From Wylensekiella montiformis (GTDB taxonomy: Bacteria; Bacillota; Negativicutes; Selenomonadales; Selenomonadaceae), in assembly GCF_009697385.1 (NCBI RefSeq), contig NZ_VUNL01000005.1, forward strand, positions 1 through 64,000: a DNA stretch of 64,000 nucleotides, written 5' to 3'. The first letter of the stretch is position 1. Each line of letters starts with the position of its first letter. A program made the translations under genes and the position numbers. Under the pieces are notes generated by a model. It saw only the letters and a list, made by a program, of their open reading frames with translations. It had not been told where the DNA came from and ran no database searches. Of the stretch, positions 1 to 7,547 are shown one piece after another.

Positions 1-121
1 ATGAAGTATCTCATAGAGTAATCTAGTAAGACGCCTTGAAGAAGACAAGGTAGATAGGGTAGATGTGGAAGTGCCGCAAGGCATGAAGCTGACTACTACT
101 AATCCGTCGAGGGCTTAACTT
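1..121 (+). rRNA. 23S ribosomal RNA, 3' end (partial)
   Basis: The first ~120 bases match the highly conserved 3' end of bacterial 23S rRNA: the segment running from the GGTAGATAGGGTAGATGTGGAAG stretch through the final GAGGGCTTAACTT closing helix, followed by a short spacer and a 5S gene in the standard order. Only the terminal helix region is present; the gene starts before the window. The exact 3' end is estimated. Confidence 0.93.
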
Positions 122-315
122 AAGCAGGGAACATCGTTTGAAGGAACGTAAGTGACGCGCAAACGATAGTGAGTCGCTTACTCCGAGCGAAACGAAAGTG
201 GAGTGAGGAGTATCCGTTAAAAAGAAAGCGGCTCGGTTATCCTTTAACCATCTAAAATGTTCGAAACAATTTCTTCTGTCTAGTTTTGAGTGTATCTGCA
301 CTCAAGAACTGAATA

Positions 316-431
316 TCCGGTGACGATGCCTGAATGGTTCCACCTGTTCCCATACCGAACACAGTAGTTAAGCATTCAGAGGCCGAAAGTACTTGTCTGG
401 AGACGGGCTGGGAGGATAGGAAGTTGCCGGT
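316..431 (+). rRNA. 5S ribosomal RNA
   Basis: The segment has the 5S hallmarks: complementary ends (CCGGTGAC... and ...GTTGCCGG), the CCATACCGAACAC loop B/C block, and an AGTACTTG loop followed by GGGAGGATAGG. Its length of ~116 nt is normal for 5S rRNA. It lies ~195 nt after the 23S end and directly before a terminator, the usual end of an rrn operon. I see no tRNA in the 23S-5S spacer. Confidence 0.95.
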
Positions 432-439
432 TTCATCAA

Positions 440-469
440 GGACATCCATGTTTGTGGATGTCCTTTTTT
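440..469 (+). terminator. Rho-independent terminator of the rrn operon
   Basis: A 10-bp stem (GGACATCCAT / its complement) with a short loop is followed by a run of T. It ends only ~20 nt before the mscL start codon. Confidence 0.9.
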
Positions 470-489
470 CTAAAAGAGAAGGAGTTTTT

Positions 490-915
490 ATGCTGAACGA
501 ATTCAAGAAATTTATCATGCGGGGAAACGTCCTCGATATGGCTGTGGGTATCATCATTGGCGCTGCCTTCGGCAAAATTGTAACCTCATTTGTCAATGAT
601 ATTCTTATGCCGCCGATCGGACTTCTTCTGGGACAGGTTGATTTTTCCAATTTATTTTTCAATCTTTCCAGTCAGCCGGCCACATCACTGGCGGAGGCCA
701 AAGCAGCCGGTCTGCCGGTTATCGCTTACGGCTCGTTTCTCAATTCTGTAATCGATTTTTTGATTGTCGCTTTTGCGATCTTCCTGCTCATCAAGCAGGT
801 CAACCGTATCATGCCAAAGAAGGCAGAGGCGAAACCTGCCCGCCTCTGTCCCTACTGCCGCATGGAAATTGCTGAAGATGCGACGAAATGTCCGCACTGC
901 ACCTCATCGCTCTGA
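490..915 (+). CDS. mscL: Large-conductance mechanosensitive channel MscL
   Basis: This 141-residue protein is a membrane-tension-gated channel that releases solutes during osmotic downshock. The N-terminal signature [16 protein letters not shown] (residues 5-20) and the pore helix TM1 (about 15-38) are typical, as is TM2 (about 83-104). The start is ATG 490 behind AGAAGGAG. Unusually, the cytoplasmic tail ends in a zinc-ribbon-like motif (C120-x2-C123 ... C134-x2-C137) instead of the usual simple helix bundle. The rrn terminator ends just before its ribosome binding site, leaving no room for an intervening promoter. A strong hairpin terminator follows. Confidence 0.96.
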   Translation: MLNEFKKFIMRGNVLDMAVGIIIGAAFGKIVTSFVNDILMPPIGLLLGQVDFSNLFFNLSSQPATSLAEAKAAGLPVIAYGSFLNSVIDFLIVAFAIFLLIKQVNRIMPKKAEAKPARLCPYCRMEIAEDATKCPHCTSSL

Positions 916-932
916 TCCTTTTGTGTTGCACA

Positions 933-981
933 GAAGAGCCCATGGTAAAATGCTAACCGCATTTGCCATGGGCTCTTTTTG
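933..981 (+). terminator. Rho-independent terminator after mscL
   Basis: Near-perfect inverted repeat (AAGAGCCCATGGTAAA with its complement) followed by TTTTT. Confidence 0.9.
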
Positions 982-1017
982 TCAAAGCATTCTATCCGTT
1001 TATCTTCCCGCTGGAAG

Positions 1018-1136
1018 TTATCCACAGGTTTTTGCACGGTTTGCAGAGGGATTTATGTTTTATTCCGTGGTTTACACGGTGCGGCATGGAAGTTATCCAC
1101 ATTATCCACTGTTTATTCTGCAGGGAATGTGGATAA
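1018..1136. promoter_or_regulatory. Cluster of DnaA boxes
   Basis: There are three consensus TTATCCACA boxes, at 1018-1026, 1093-1101 and (reverse strand) 1128-1136, plus one near-match, TTATCCACT, at 1102-1110 directly abutting the second. Such clusters bind the initiator DnaA. No dnaA, dnaN or rpmH is nearby, so this is more likely a DnaA-binding regulatory or titration cluster than a standard oriC. The sites themselves are directly visible; their function is inferred. Confidence 0.7.
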
Positions 1137-1184
1137 GTCGGGCCGGGGTGCATTGTATTCTGCCGGCTGTTATGATAAGATAAG

Positions 1185-1376
1185 GCAGGTGGCAAAAGAT
1201 GACATCACAATGGTGAGTTATACTTTTCTGTCAAAATCGATATGCTGCGGTTGTTACTGCTTAGATCCATGCGGACTGAGACAGGAAGGACATCCGTGCG
1301 AATTCCCGGGTGGTTTGTACACTTTTTTCGGGCTTATTAGCGCGCCTTTCAGGTCTTATTCCGAAAGGCGCTTTTT
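1185..1376 (+). ncRNA. Structured leader or small RNA ending in a terminator
   Basis: This stretch contains no convincing gene but several complementary segments. UUUCUGUC near 1224 pairs over 8 bp (one G-U) with GACAGGAA near 1279, a small hairpin sits near 1203-1216, and there is a GGGTGGTTTGTAC segment near 1309. It ends in an intrinsic terminator at 1342-1376, 74 nt before the transporter start. It could be an attenuating leader or riboswitch for the pantothenate operon, or a free small RNA. I could not match it to a known family. Confidence 0.35.
1342..1376 (+). terminator. Intrinsic terminator upstream of the pantothenate operon
   Basis: The stem GCGCCTTTC / GAAAGGCGC has a 12-nt loop and is followed by TTTTT. 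It lies between the DnaA-box region and the operon's first gene, so it either ends a small RNA or attenuates the operon. Confidence 0.8.
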
Positions 1377-1449
1377 GATTTTGCGGAAGCCTTTGCAGAA
1401 TGAACTTCTTTTGCCTCGAAAACTTTATCGGTTGAAGGAGGTTTTTCTA

Positions 1450-2397
1450 TTGGAGAAAATCTGTAGGGGCATTGTCCGTTATATGGCTTTGCTCGTCGTC
1501 GCAGCCGGTGTGCTCGGCGCGCTCTGTCCCCGGACCCTGACCTGGGTCGGCGGGTATGTGAGCTGGATGCTCGGACTGGTGATGTTCGGCATGGGCATGA
1601 CGCTTTCGTTCGGTGATTTTCGGCGCGTACTGCAGGAGCCGCGACGTGTCGCAATCGGCGTTTTTGCGCAGTTTATCATCATGCCGCTCGTCGCTTATGC
1701 GCTTGTCGCGCTGTTCCGGCTGCCGCCGGAGCTGGCGATCGGTGTGATCCTGCTCGGTGCTTGTCCCGGCGGTACGGCGTCGAATGTGATTTCGTACCTT
1801 GCGCGCGGAGATGTGGCGCTCTCTGTTTCGATGACGATGACGACGACGCTGCTCGCGCCTGTTGTGACGCCGGCGCTGACGTATTTCCTTGCGGGGGCGT
1901 ATATCGAGGTGTCGTTTTCTTCGATGATGCTGTCGATTGCGGAGATGGTGCTGGCGCCGGTGCTTTTGGGACTTCTGGTGCATCATTTTTGCGGACGGGC
2001 TGCGGCGCGTCTTGCGCCGGTTCTGCCTCTTTTTTCCGTCGTCTGCATTGTATTGCTTGTCGGCGGGGTGGTCGCGCTTTCGTCGGCGAAACTTTTTGCG
2101 GTCGGCCCGTTGATGGCACTGCTCGTTGTGCTGCATAACGGCTTCGGGCTGGCGCTCGGCTATGCGATGGCCCGGTTTTTCCATATGGACAGCCGGCAGG
2201 CGCGGACGGTCTCCATCGAGGTTGGCATGCAGAATTCGGGACTGGCGGCAAGTCTGGCGCTTCTTTATTTCAGTCCGGCGGCCGCTATCCCCGGTGCGAT
2301 TTTTTCCGTTTGGCATAATGTATCCGGCTCGCTTTTCGCCAATTTCTGGGTGCGCCGCGATGAGAAGAATCATAGGAAAGAGGTTGTGTGGGAATGA
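1450..2397 (+). CDS. Bile acid:sodium symporter (BASS) family transporter, probable pantothenate-precursor carrier
   Basis: This 315-residue polytopic membrane protein starts at TTG 1450 behind AAGGAGG. It has about nine or ten hydrophobic helices and the BASS-family crossover segment GACPGGTASNVIS (about residues 103-115), which forms the Na+ and substrate site. It is the first gene of an operon: its stop overlaps the panC start (ATGA). In Salmonella a BASS protein, PanS, imports ketopantoate. The tight link to panC-panD here suggests the same substrate class (ketopantoate or pantoate), which would fit the absence of panB in view. The family call is firm; the substrate is inferred from context. 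Confidence 0.85.
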   Translation: MEKICRGIVRYMALLVVAAGVLGALCPRTLTWVGGYVSWMLGLVMFGMGMTLSFGDFRRVLQEPRRVAIGVFAQFIIMPLVAYALVALFRLPPELAIGVILLGACPGGTASNVISYLARGDVALSVSMTMTTTLLAPVVTPALTYFLAGAYIEVSFSSMMLSIAEMVLAPVLLGLLVHHFCGRAAARLAPVLPLFSVVCIVLLVGGVVALSSAKLFAVGPLMALLVVLHNGFGLALGYAMARFFHMDSRQARTVSIEVGMQNSGLAASLALLYFSPAAAIPGAIFSVWHNVSGSLFANFWVRRDEKNHRKEVVWE

Positions 2398-3248
2398 AGC
2401 TTAAGGTGTTTACGAAGGTAAAAGAGATGCAGGAGTTTTGCCGGGCGGCAAAAGGTGCGGGCAAAACGATCGGACTCTGCCCGACGATGGGCGCGCTGCA
2501 TGAGGGGCATATGACGCTGATGCGCGCGGCAAAAAAGGCGGCGGATGTCGTCGTCGCCTCGGTTTTTGTCAATCCCGTGCAGTTTGCGCCGGGCGAGGAT
2601 TACGAAAAGTACCCGCGCGCTTTTGCGGCGGACTGTGCGCTGCTGGAACAGGAAGGCGTTGCGGCGGTCTTTCATCCGGCGCCGGAGGAAATGTATCCGG
2701 ATGAATTCGGCAGTTATGTGAGCGTGGAAAGTCATGTTACGCAGGTTCTTGAAGGCGCCCGACGCCCGACGCATTTCCGCGGCGTAGCGACGGTGCTCAC
2801 GAAGCTCTTTGCCATTACGGGCGCGGACCGGGCGTTTTTTGGTCAGAAGGATGCCCAGCAGGTCGCCGTGGTGCGTTCCTTTGTGCGTGATCTGAATCTT
2901 CCCGTTGAGATCGTTATGGTGCCGATCTGCCGCGAAGCAAGCGGTCTGGCGCGCAGCTCGCGCAATGCGTATCTGAGCGGGGAAGAGCGCACGGCAGCAG
3001 CGGTGCTGTCGAGAAGCCTCGGCCGGGCAAAGGAGGCGTTTGCTGCAGGCGAGCGCGATGCGAAGGCACTTAAGGCGGCTGTGACAGAGGAGCTGAAAAA
3101 AGAGCCGCTGGCGCGAATCGATTATGTGGCGCTCACTACGTTCCCGGCGCTGATGGAGACAAAAACCGTGACGGAAGAGAGCCTGCTGTCGCTGGCGGTC
3201 TTTATCGGCGCGACGCGGCTTATCGACAATGTGATTCTGGAGCCGTGA
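2394..3248 (+). CDS. panC: Pantoate--beta-alanine ligase (pantothenate synthetase)
   Basis: This 284-residue cytosolic enzyme condenses pantoate with beta-alanine using ATP to make pantothenate. The HIGH-type nucleotide motif PTMGALHEGH (30-39), FVNPVQF (58-64) and FGQKDAQQ (149-156) are all present, and the length is normal. I prefer ATG 2394, which forms an ATGA overlap with the upstream transporter; an in-frame GTG at 2388 is possible. PanD, 18 nt downstream, supplies its beta-alanine. Confidence 0.97.
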   Translation: MKLKVFTKVKEMQEFCRAAKGAGKTIGLCPTMGALHEGHMTLMRAAKKAADVVVASVFVNPVQFAPGEDYEKYPRAFAADCALLEQEGVAAVFHPAPEEMYPDEFGSYVSVESHVTQVLEGARRPTHFRGVATVLTKLFAITGADRAFFGQKDAQQVAVVRSFVRDLNLPVEIVMVPICREASGLARSSRNAYLSGEERTAAAVLSRSLGRAKEAFAAGERDAKALKAAVTEELKKEPLARIDYVALTTFPALMETKTVTEESLLSLAVFIGATRLIDNVILEP

Positions 3249-3266
3249 GGAAGGAGTGAAGCGAAA

Positions 3267-3650
3267 ATGATTCTCAATATGTTAAAGGGAAAGATTCACT
3301 GTGCGACGGTGACGGAGGCGAATCTTTCCTATATGGGGAGCATTACGATCGATGCAGACCTCATGGATCAGGCGGGGATTCTGCCGAATGAGCGCGTTCA
3401 GGTAGTGGATAACAATAACGGGGCGCGTCTGGAAACCTATACGATACCGGGACCGCGCGGTTCGGGCGTCATATGTCTCAACGGCGCGGCGGCGCGCTGC
3501 GCTCAGGTCGGCGATGTCGTGATCATCATGGCCTATGCGCTTTTTTCCGAAGAAGAAGCCAGATCCTACCGGCCGACGGTCGTTTTGGTCGATGAATCGA
3601 ATCGGGTGAAGGAAATTCGCCGGGTGGAATATCCCGGCCAGATTGCCTGA
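3267..3650 (+). CDS. panD: Aspartate 1-decarboxylase proenzyme
   Basis: This 127-residue pyruvoyl enzyme makes beta-alanine from L-aspartate for PanC. The self-cleavage site is Gly24-Ser25 within YMGSITID, and Ser25 becomes the pyruvoyl group. Lys9 (MLKGKIH) and the mid-region Tyr in [13 protein letters not shown] match the family. It starts at ATG 3267 behind GAGGAAGGAG and is the last gene of the operon, followed by a strong terminator. Confidence 0.97.
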   Translation: MILNMLKGKIHCATVTEANLSYMGSITIDADLMDQAGILPNERVQVVDNNNGARLETYTIPGPRGSGVICLNGAAARCAQVGDVVIIMAYALFSEEEARSYRPTVVLVDESNRVKEIRRVEYPGQIA

Positions 3651-3664
3651 GTCCGGACAATGTA

Positions 3665-3718
3665 AAAGAGCTGTCTGCTCATTGGACGATGTGCGCCGAT
3701 GAGCAGGCAGCTCTTTTT
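3665..3718. terminator. Bidirectional terminator between panD and the MATE gene
   Basis: A 17-bp arm inverted repeat (AAGAGCTGTCTGCTCAT with its near-complement) carries A-rich and T-rich flanks, between two convergent genes. Confidence 0.88.
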
Positions 3719-3737
3719 GCTGCACTGGGAGCCGAGA

Positions 3738-5129
3738 TCAGGTTTCACCGCAGGCTTTGTGTAATGCGGCTTTTGCTTTTTGCCGGTGCTGACGCAGCAG
3801 CGTTTTGTTTTCCGCGGACAGGCAGAAGAGGGCGAGCAGCAGCGCGGCGGCGTCGGCGGCGGGGACAGCGAGCCATACGCCCGTAAGTCCGAGAAGGCGC
3901 GGCAGAACCAGCAGGAAGATGACGACGCCTGCGAGATTGCGTGTGAAGGAAAGCAGGGCGGAGGTCCGTCCGTTGGAAAGCGCGGTGAAGAACCCGATGG
4001 CGAAGATGTTGAAGCCGACGAACAGGAAGCTCAGCGAGAAGGGGAGAAAGCCGGCGAGTGTCAGGTGGAATACATCGCCGCCGCCGGGCAGGAAAAGGCG
4101 GATGAGCGGTTCGGCCGTCAGGCGGGACAGGGAGAAGGCCAGTACGCCGCCGGCTGCGATTGCCGCCAGACTGAGTTTCAGGAGGCGGATGAGCTCATCC
4201 TGACGGCGGGCGCCGTAATGGTAGGAGAATACAGGAGCGACTCCGTTCGTGAAGCCCATGAAAAGGGAAGTCAGCAGCATTTCCGCGTAAAGAATGACGG
4301 AGATTGCGGCGACACCGTTTTCACCGGCCCAGACGAAGGTGATGCGGTTGAAAAGCAGCGTCACGATGCCGACGGACAGCTGTGTGACGAGTTCGGATAT
4401 GCCGTTGCCGCAGGCCTGACGCATGGCGGCGGGCTCGAAATGGAACGGGGAAAAACGCAGCGTGCGGCTGAAACGGGAAAAGTAGAGCAGGCCGATGAGC
4501 GCTGCGAGCAGGTCGGCCAGTCCCGTGGCCAGACCGGCGCCGCGGATGCCCATGCCGAGATGAGCAAGGAAAAGGTAGTCGAGCAGGGCATTGGCAAGCC
4601 CGCTGGCGACCGAGACGAGAAATCCTTGCATGGGGCGTCCGTCAGCGATATAGAAGGCGTTGAAGAGTGGGAGAAGGGCGGCGGCCGGGAAAAACGGGAG
4701 CAAAATGCCGAGATAGTCCAGGCATTGCGGCATCATGGCCGGACTGGCCCCGAGAAACCGCAGGGCAGGTTCCAGAAAGATTCCGAGGAAGAGGGCCAGC
4801 AGCAGGCCGCCTGCCGCACCGGCCGCCGTGATCAGTGTGAAGCGGCGTGCCGCGCCTTTTTGTTTTCCTTCTCCGAGGTTTTTGGCGACGAGTGCCGATC
4901 CGCCGGATGCCAGCATGATCGACAGGCCGAAAACCAGATTGATGGCCGGATAGACGATATTGGAAGCCGCCAAAGCCTGTGCGCCGGCATAGCGGCCGAT
5001 AAATATGCCGTCAGTCACTGTGTAGAGCGCGATGACGAGCATCATGCCGATAGAGGGAGCGGCAAAGCGCAGCAGGGAAAACAAGCTGAACCGCTGCGCC
5101 AGCGGAGTCATGGTTTCAGATCGTATCAT
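3738..5129 (-). CDS. MATE family multidrug/cation antiporter
   Basis: This 463-residue inner-membrane exporter has about twelve hydrophobic helices in two MatE repeats. The N-terminal repeat shows PSIGMMLVIALYTVTDGIFIG and NIVYPAINLVFGLSIMLASGG, typical of MATE pumps that expel cationic drugs in exchange for Na+ or H+. Start ATG 5129 has AAAGGAAAG upstream. It is divergent from a BmrR-like MerR gene, and its promoter has the over-long spacer that MerR activators work on. The pump is therefore probably induced by the ligand that the regulator binds. Confidence 0.93.
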   Translation of the reverse strand: MIRSETMTPLAQRFSLFSLLRFAAPSIGMMLVIALYTVTDGIFIGRYAGAQALAASNIVYPAINLVFGLSIMLASGGSALVAKNLGEGKQKGAARRFTLITAAGAAGGLLLALFLGIFLEPALRFLGASPAMMPQCLDYLGILLPFFPAAALLPLFNAFYIADGRPMQGFLVSVASGLANALLDYLFLAHLGMGIRGAGLATGLADLLAALIGLLYFSRFSRTLRFSPFHFEPAAMRQACGNGISELVTQLSVGIVTLLFNRITFVWAGENGVAAISVILYAEMLLTSLFMGFTNGVAPVFSYHYGARRQDELIRLLKLSLAAIAAGGVLAFSLSRLTAEPLIRLFLPGGGDVFHLTLAGFLPFSLSFLFVGFNIFAIGFFTALSNGRTSALLSFTRNLAGVVIFLLVLPRLLGLTGVWLAVPAADAAALLLALFCLSAENKTLLRQHRQKAKAALHKACGET

Positions 5130-5158
5130 AATAAGCTTTCCTTTCGTGTCTTGTTGCT

Positions 5159-5197
5159 GTATCCTTATCTTAAAGGATACAGTAACTGTAATGTCAA
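5159..5197 (-). promoter_or_regulatory. MerR-type promoter/operator of the MATE gene
   Basis: On the minus strand there is TTGACA (5197-5192), a 19-bp spacer (5191-5173) and TAAGAT (5172-5167). The spacer holds the perfect dyad TACAGT-A-ACTGTA (5178-5190), and a second inverted repeat with arms GTATCCTT / AAGGATAC spans 5159-5180. A 19-bp spacer with a central dyad is the defining layout of promoters untwisted by MerR-family activators. Confidence 0.85.
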
Positions 5198-5209
5198 GGG
5201 GGCTATGTC

Positions 5210-6070
5210 ATGAAGCGCAGGCTTTTCTTTCCTATCGGTGAATTTGCAAAAATCGTCGGCGTTAATAAGCGGACGCTCCATTATTATGATGCGCAGGGGA
5301 TTTTCAGGCCGGATCATGTCGCGCCGAACGGGTATCGGAGTTATTCCTTCCGGCAGTTTTATCCCTTTTACCGGCTGCGCATGATGCGCAGCATGGGTCT
5401 GGAACTGGCGGAGATCCGGGACTACATGGAGCACCGCAGTCCTGAGCGGCTGGATCAGCTGCTGGGCCGCCAGCAGGAATGGCTGAAGCGGGAATTGGAC
5501 GGCATGAAGCGGAGTCTCCGGATCGTGGAAAATCAGCGTCGTCTGCTCGCGCTGTCACGCACCATCGTCTGCGGCCGCGTAGCGGAAAAGGAGCTTCCGG
5601 CCGCACGGCTCATCCTGTCGCGCAGTGCGCGGAAGCAGGCCGCCGGCGAGGATTGGCCGACGGTGGAGCAGATCGCGGCGGAGCACGAGCGGTATGCGGC
5701 CGAACAGCAGATCAGCGCGGGGCTTGGCGTTGGGGCGATGATCGCCGCGGAGGATTTTCTGCAGCCGGGGCGCGAGGGCATTATCAGTCATTTTTTCACG
5801 GTGGTCGATCCGCCATGGCGCGGCGTCCGGCGGGCGTATCGTCACATCCGTCCGGCCGGGCGGTATCTTGTCACCTGTTTCCGGGGCGATTACGACGATA
5901 CGGCGGAGGCTTATGCCCTGCTGCGCGATTATATCCGCGCACATGGCTGCCGGGTCGGTGATTTTTCGTATGAAGAAAGCATTCTGGAGGATATGAGCAC
6001 GGCTGACCCGGATGGATTTATCACGCGGATAGCCGTGCCTCTGCGGGAACCTGCGACGGAGCTTCGCTAA
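5210..6070 (+). CDS. MerR family regulator with GyrI-like effector domain (BmrR-type)
   Basis: This 286-residue protein has an N-terminal MerR winged helix (residues ~6-75; FAKIVGVNKRTLHYYDAQGIF, with the family's NGYRSY turn), a coiled-coil dimerisation helix (~80-125), and a C-terminal GyrI/BmrR-like ligand-binding domain (~140-286). It probably senses a hydrophobic or cationic compound and activates the divergent MATE pump. Start ATG 5210 follows AAGGGGGG. The length and architecture match BmrR. The ligand is unknown. Confidence 0.92.
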   Translation: MKRRLFFPIGEFAKIVGVNKRTLHYYDAQGIFRPDHVAPNGYRSYSFRQFYPFYRLRMMRSMGLELAEIRDYMEHRSPERLDQLLGRQQEWLKRELDGMKRSLRIVENQRRLLALSRTIVCGRVAEKELPAARLILSRSARKQAAGEDWPTVEQIAAEHERYAAEQQISAGLGVGAMIAAEDFLQPGREGIISHFFTVVDPPWRGVRRAYRHIRPAGRYLVTCFRGDYDDTAEAYALLRDYIRAHGCRVGDFSYEESILEDMSTADPDGFITRIAVPLREPATELR

Positions 6071-6182
6071 AAAGCCTTTGGCACGGCTCCGGGCCGGAAG
6101 TCGTAAAGACGGTGGTTTTGTGCTATAATCAGATAGAATCAGGCGCGTTTTACGGGCAGAGAAGCAGCGGGAGGGAAATCGG

Positions 6183-7535
6183 TTGCGTATCGTAGTGGTT
6201 GGTGCCGGCAAGCTGGGGTACAGCATTGCGGAGCTTTTATCAAAGGAACAATTCGATGTGATCGTCATCGATCAGGATGAGAATCAGCTGGAAGCGGCGA
6301 AAAATACGCTGGACGTGCTGACGGTAGCGGCCAATGGAGCAAGTCCGATTACCATGAACGATCCGGATATCCGGGATTCGGATATTCTCATTGCGGTGAC
6401 GGCCAGCGATGAGGTCAACATGGTCTGCTGCATTCTGGCCAAAAAGCACGGCATCCGCCATACGATCGCGCGCATTCGCGATATGCAGTTCATGAGTGAG
6501 GCGAAAGATTATCTGAAGGAGAATTTCGATATCGACCTCATGCTGAATCCGGAGCTTATTACGGCGAATGAAATCAACCGGATTCTCATGACGCCGGCGG
6601 CGCTTGATGTCGAGGATTTTGCGCATGGCAGGATCCGGCTGTTCGAGACGAAAGTGCAGCGCCACTCGCCGCTGGCGCATGTGCCGCTGCGCGACGTCGA
6701 GCTGCCGAAGGGCGTTCTGGCCGGTATGATTTTCCGCGATCACCGCATGATTATCCCGCATGGCGATGACTGTCTGCTGCCGCACGACAATGCGTATTTC
6801 ATCGGGATTCCTGAGGAGATTGAGAAGTTCAGCCAGAGCTTCGTGCAGAGGGATGCGCGCAAGCTGCACCGCGTGATTATCATCGGCGCGGGACGCGCGG
6901 GGCGCGCGCTGGCGTCGATGTTTGACCGGCAGGGCGTCCGGGTTAAGATCATCGACAAGAGCCGCGACCGCTGTCAGCTGGTGGCCGGCCGGCTCACGAA
7001 GGGCATGGCGATATGCGGCGACGGTACGGATATCGACCTGCTCATGGAGGAAGGCGTGGCCGAAGCGGATGTTGTCGTCTGCCTGACGGAGGACGATAAG
7101 CTGAATCTGATGCTTGCCCTGCTGGCACGCCATCTTTCGGGCAACCGGACAAAGACAGTCGTCCGGGTAGCCCGCAATGAATATGTGGATCTCATGGAGA
7201 AGGTCGGCGTGGATATCGTTCTGTCGGCGCGGCTTCTTTCTGCCAGCGAGGTTCTGGCTTTTGCGCGCCGTGGCGGCGTTGTTTCCGTATCGCTGCTGGA
7301 GGGGGCCAAGGCGGAGGCCGTGGAGGTCATCGTTCAGGACGGAGCGCCGGTGGCCGGCCGGCGGCTGATGGATGTGAAGCTGCCGCGGGAATGTCTGGTC
7401 TGCGCCTATGTGCGCGGCAGCGAAGCTGTCATTCCGAACGGCAACACGATCCTGCAGCCGGGCGATCGGACCATTTTGTTTATCCGGACGAAATTTGCCC
7501 AGAAGGTTATCCGTTATTTTAAAGGAAAAGATTGA
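6183..7535 (+). CDS. trkA: Trk potassium uptake regulatory protein TrkA
   Basis: This 450-residue cytosolic gating ring protein has two RCK (Rossmann NAD-binding) modules, each followed by a TrkA-C domain. The two GxGxxG motifs are VVVGAGKLG near the N-terminus and IIGAGRAGRAL near residue 230. It binds NAD(H) and nucleotides and controls TrkH channels. Start TTG 6183 follows GGGAGGG. A TATAAT box at 6124-6129 may be its -10 element. The two trkH genes follow within 12 nt, forming an operon. Confidence 0.96.
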   Translation: MRIVVVGAGKLGYSIAELLSKEQFDVIVIDQDENQLEAAKNTLDVLTVAANGASPITMNDPDIRDSDILIAVTASDEVNMVCCILAKKHGIRHTIARIRDMQFMSEAKDYLKENFDIDLMLNPELITANEINRILMTPAALDVEDFAHGRIRLFETKVQRHSPLAHVPLRDVELPKGVLAGMIFRDHRMIIPHGDDCLLPHDNAYFIGIPEEIEKFSQSFVQRDARKLHRVIIIGAGRAGRALASMFDRQGVRVKIIDKSRDRCQLVAGRLTKGMAICGDGTDIDLLMEEGVAEADVVVCLTEDDKLNLMLALLARHLSGNRTKTVVRVARNEYVDLMEKVGVDIVLSARLLSASEVLAFARRGGVVSVSLLEGAKAEAVEVIVQDGAPVAGRRLMDVKLPRECLVCAYVRGSEAVIPNGNTILQPGDRTILFIRTKFAQKVIRYFKGKD

Positions 7536-7547
7536 GAGGACAGGAAC

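Noticed and set aside
122-315. Possible tRNA in the 23S-5S spacer
   Set aside because: No cloverleaf with a GTTCGAATC-type T arm and acceptor stem could be found.
1018-1136. The DnaA boxes as the chromosomal origin
   Set aside because: No dnaA, dnaN, rpmH, gidA or parAB genes and no clear AT-rich unwinding region are adjacent, so a bare cluster is the safer call.
1300-1330. GGGTGGTTTGTAC resembling the T-box consensus GGGTGGNACCGCG
   Set aside because: The following bases do not continue the T-box motif, no specifier stem I could be drawn and the downstream genes are not amino-acid related. It is kept only as an unassigned leader.
3780-5213. A 477-codon plus-strand frame opposite the MATE gene
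   Set aside because: Gly/Glu/Gln-rich antisense translation with no motif; the MATE protein on the other strand is unambiguous.
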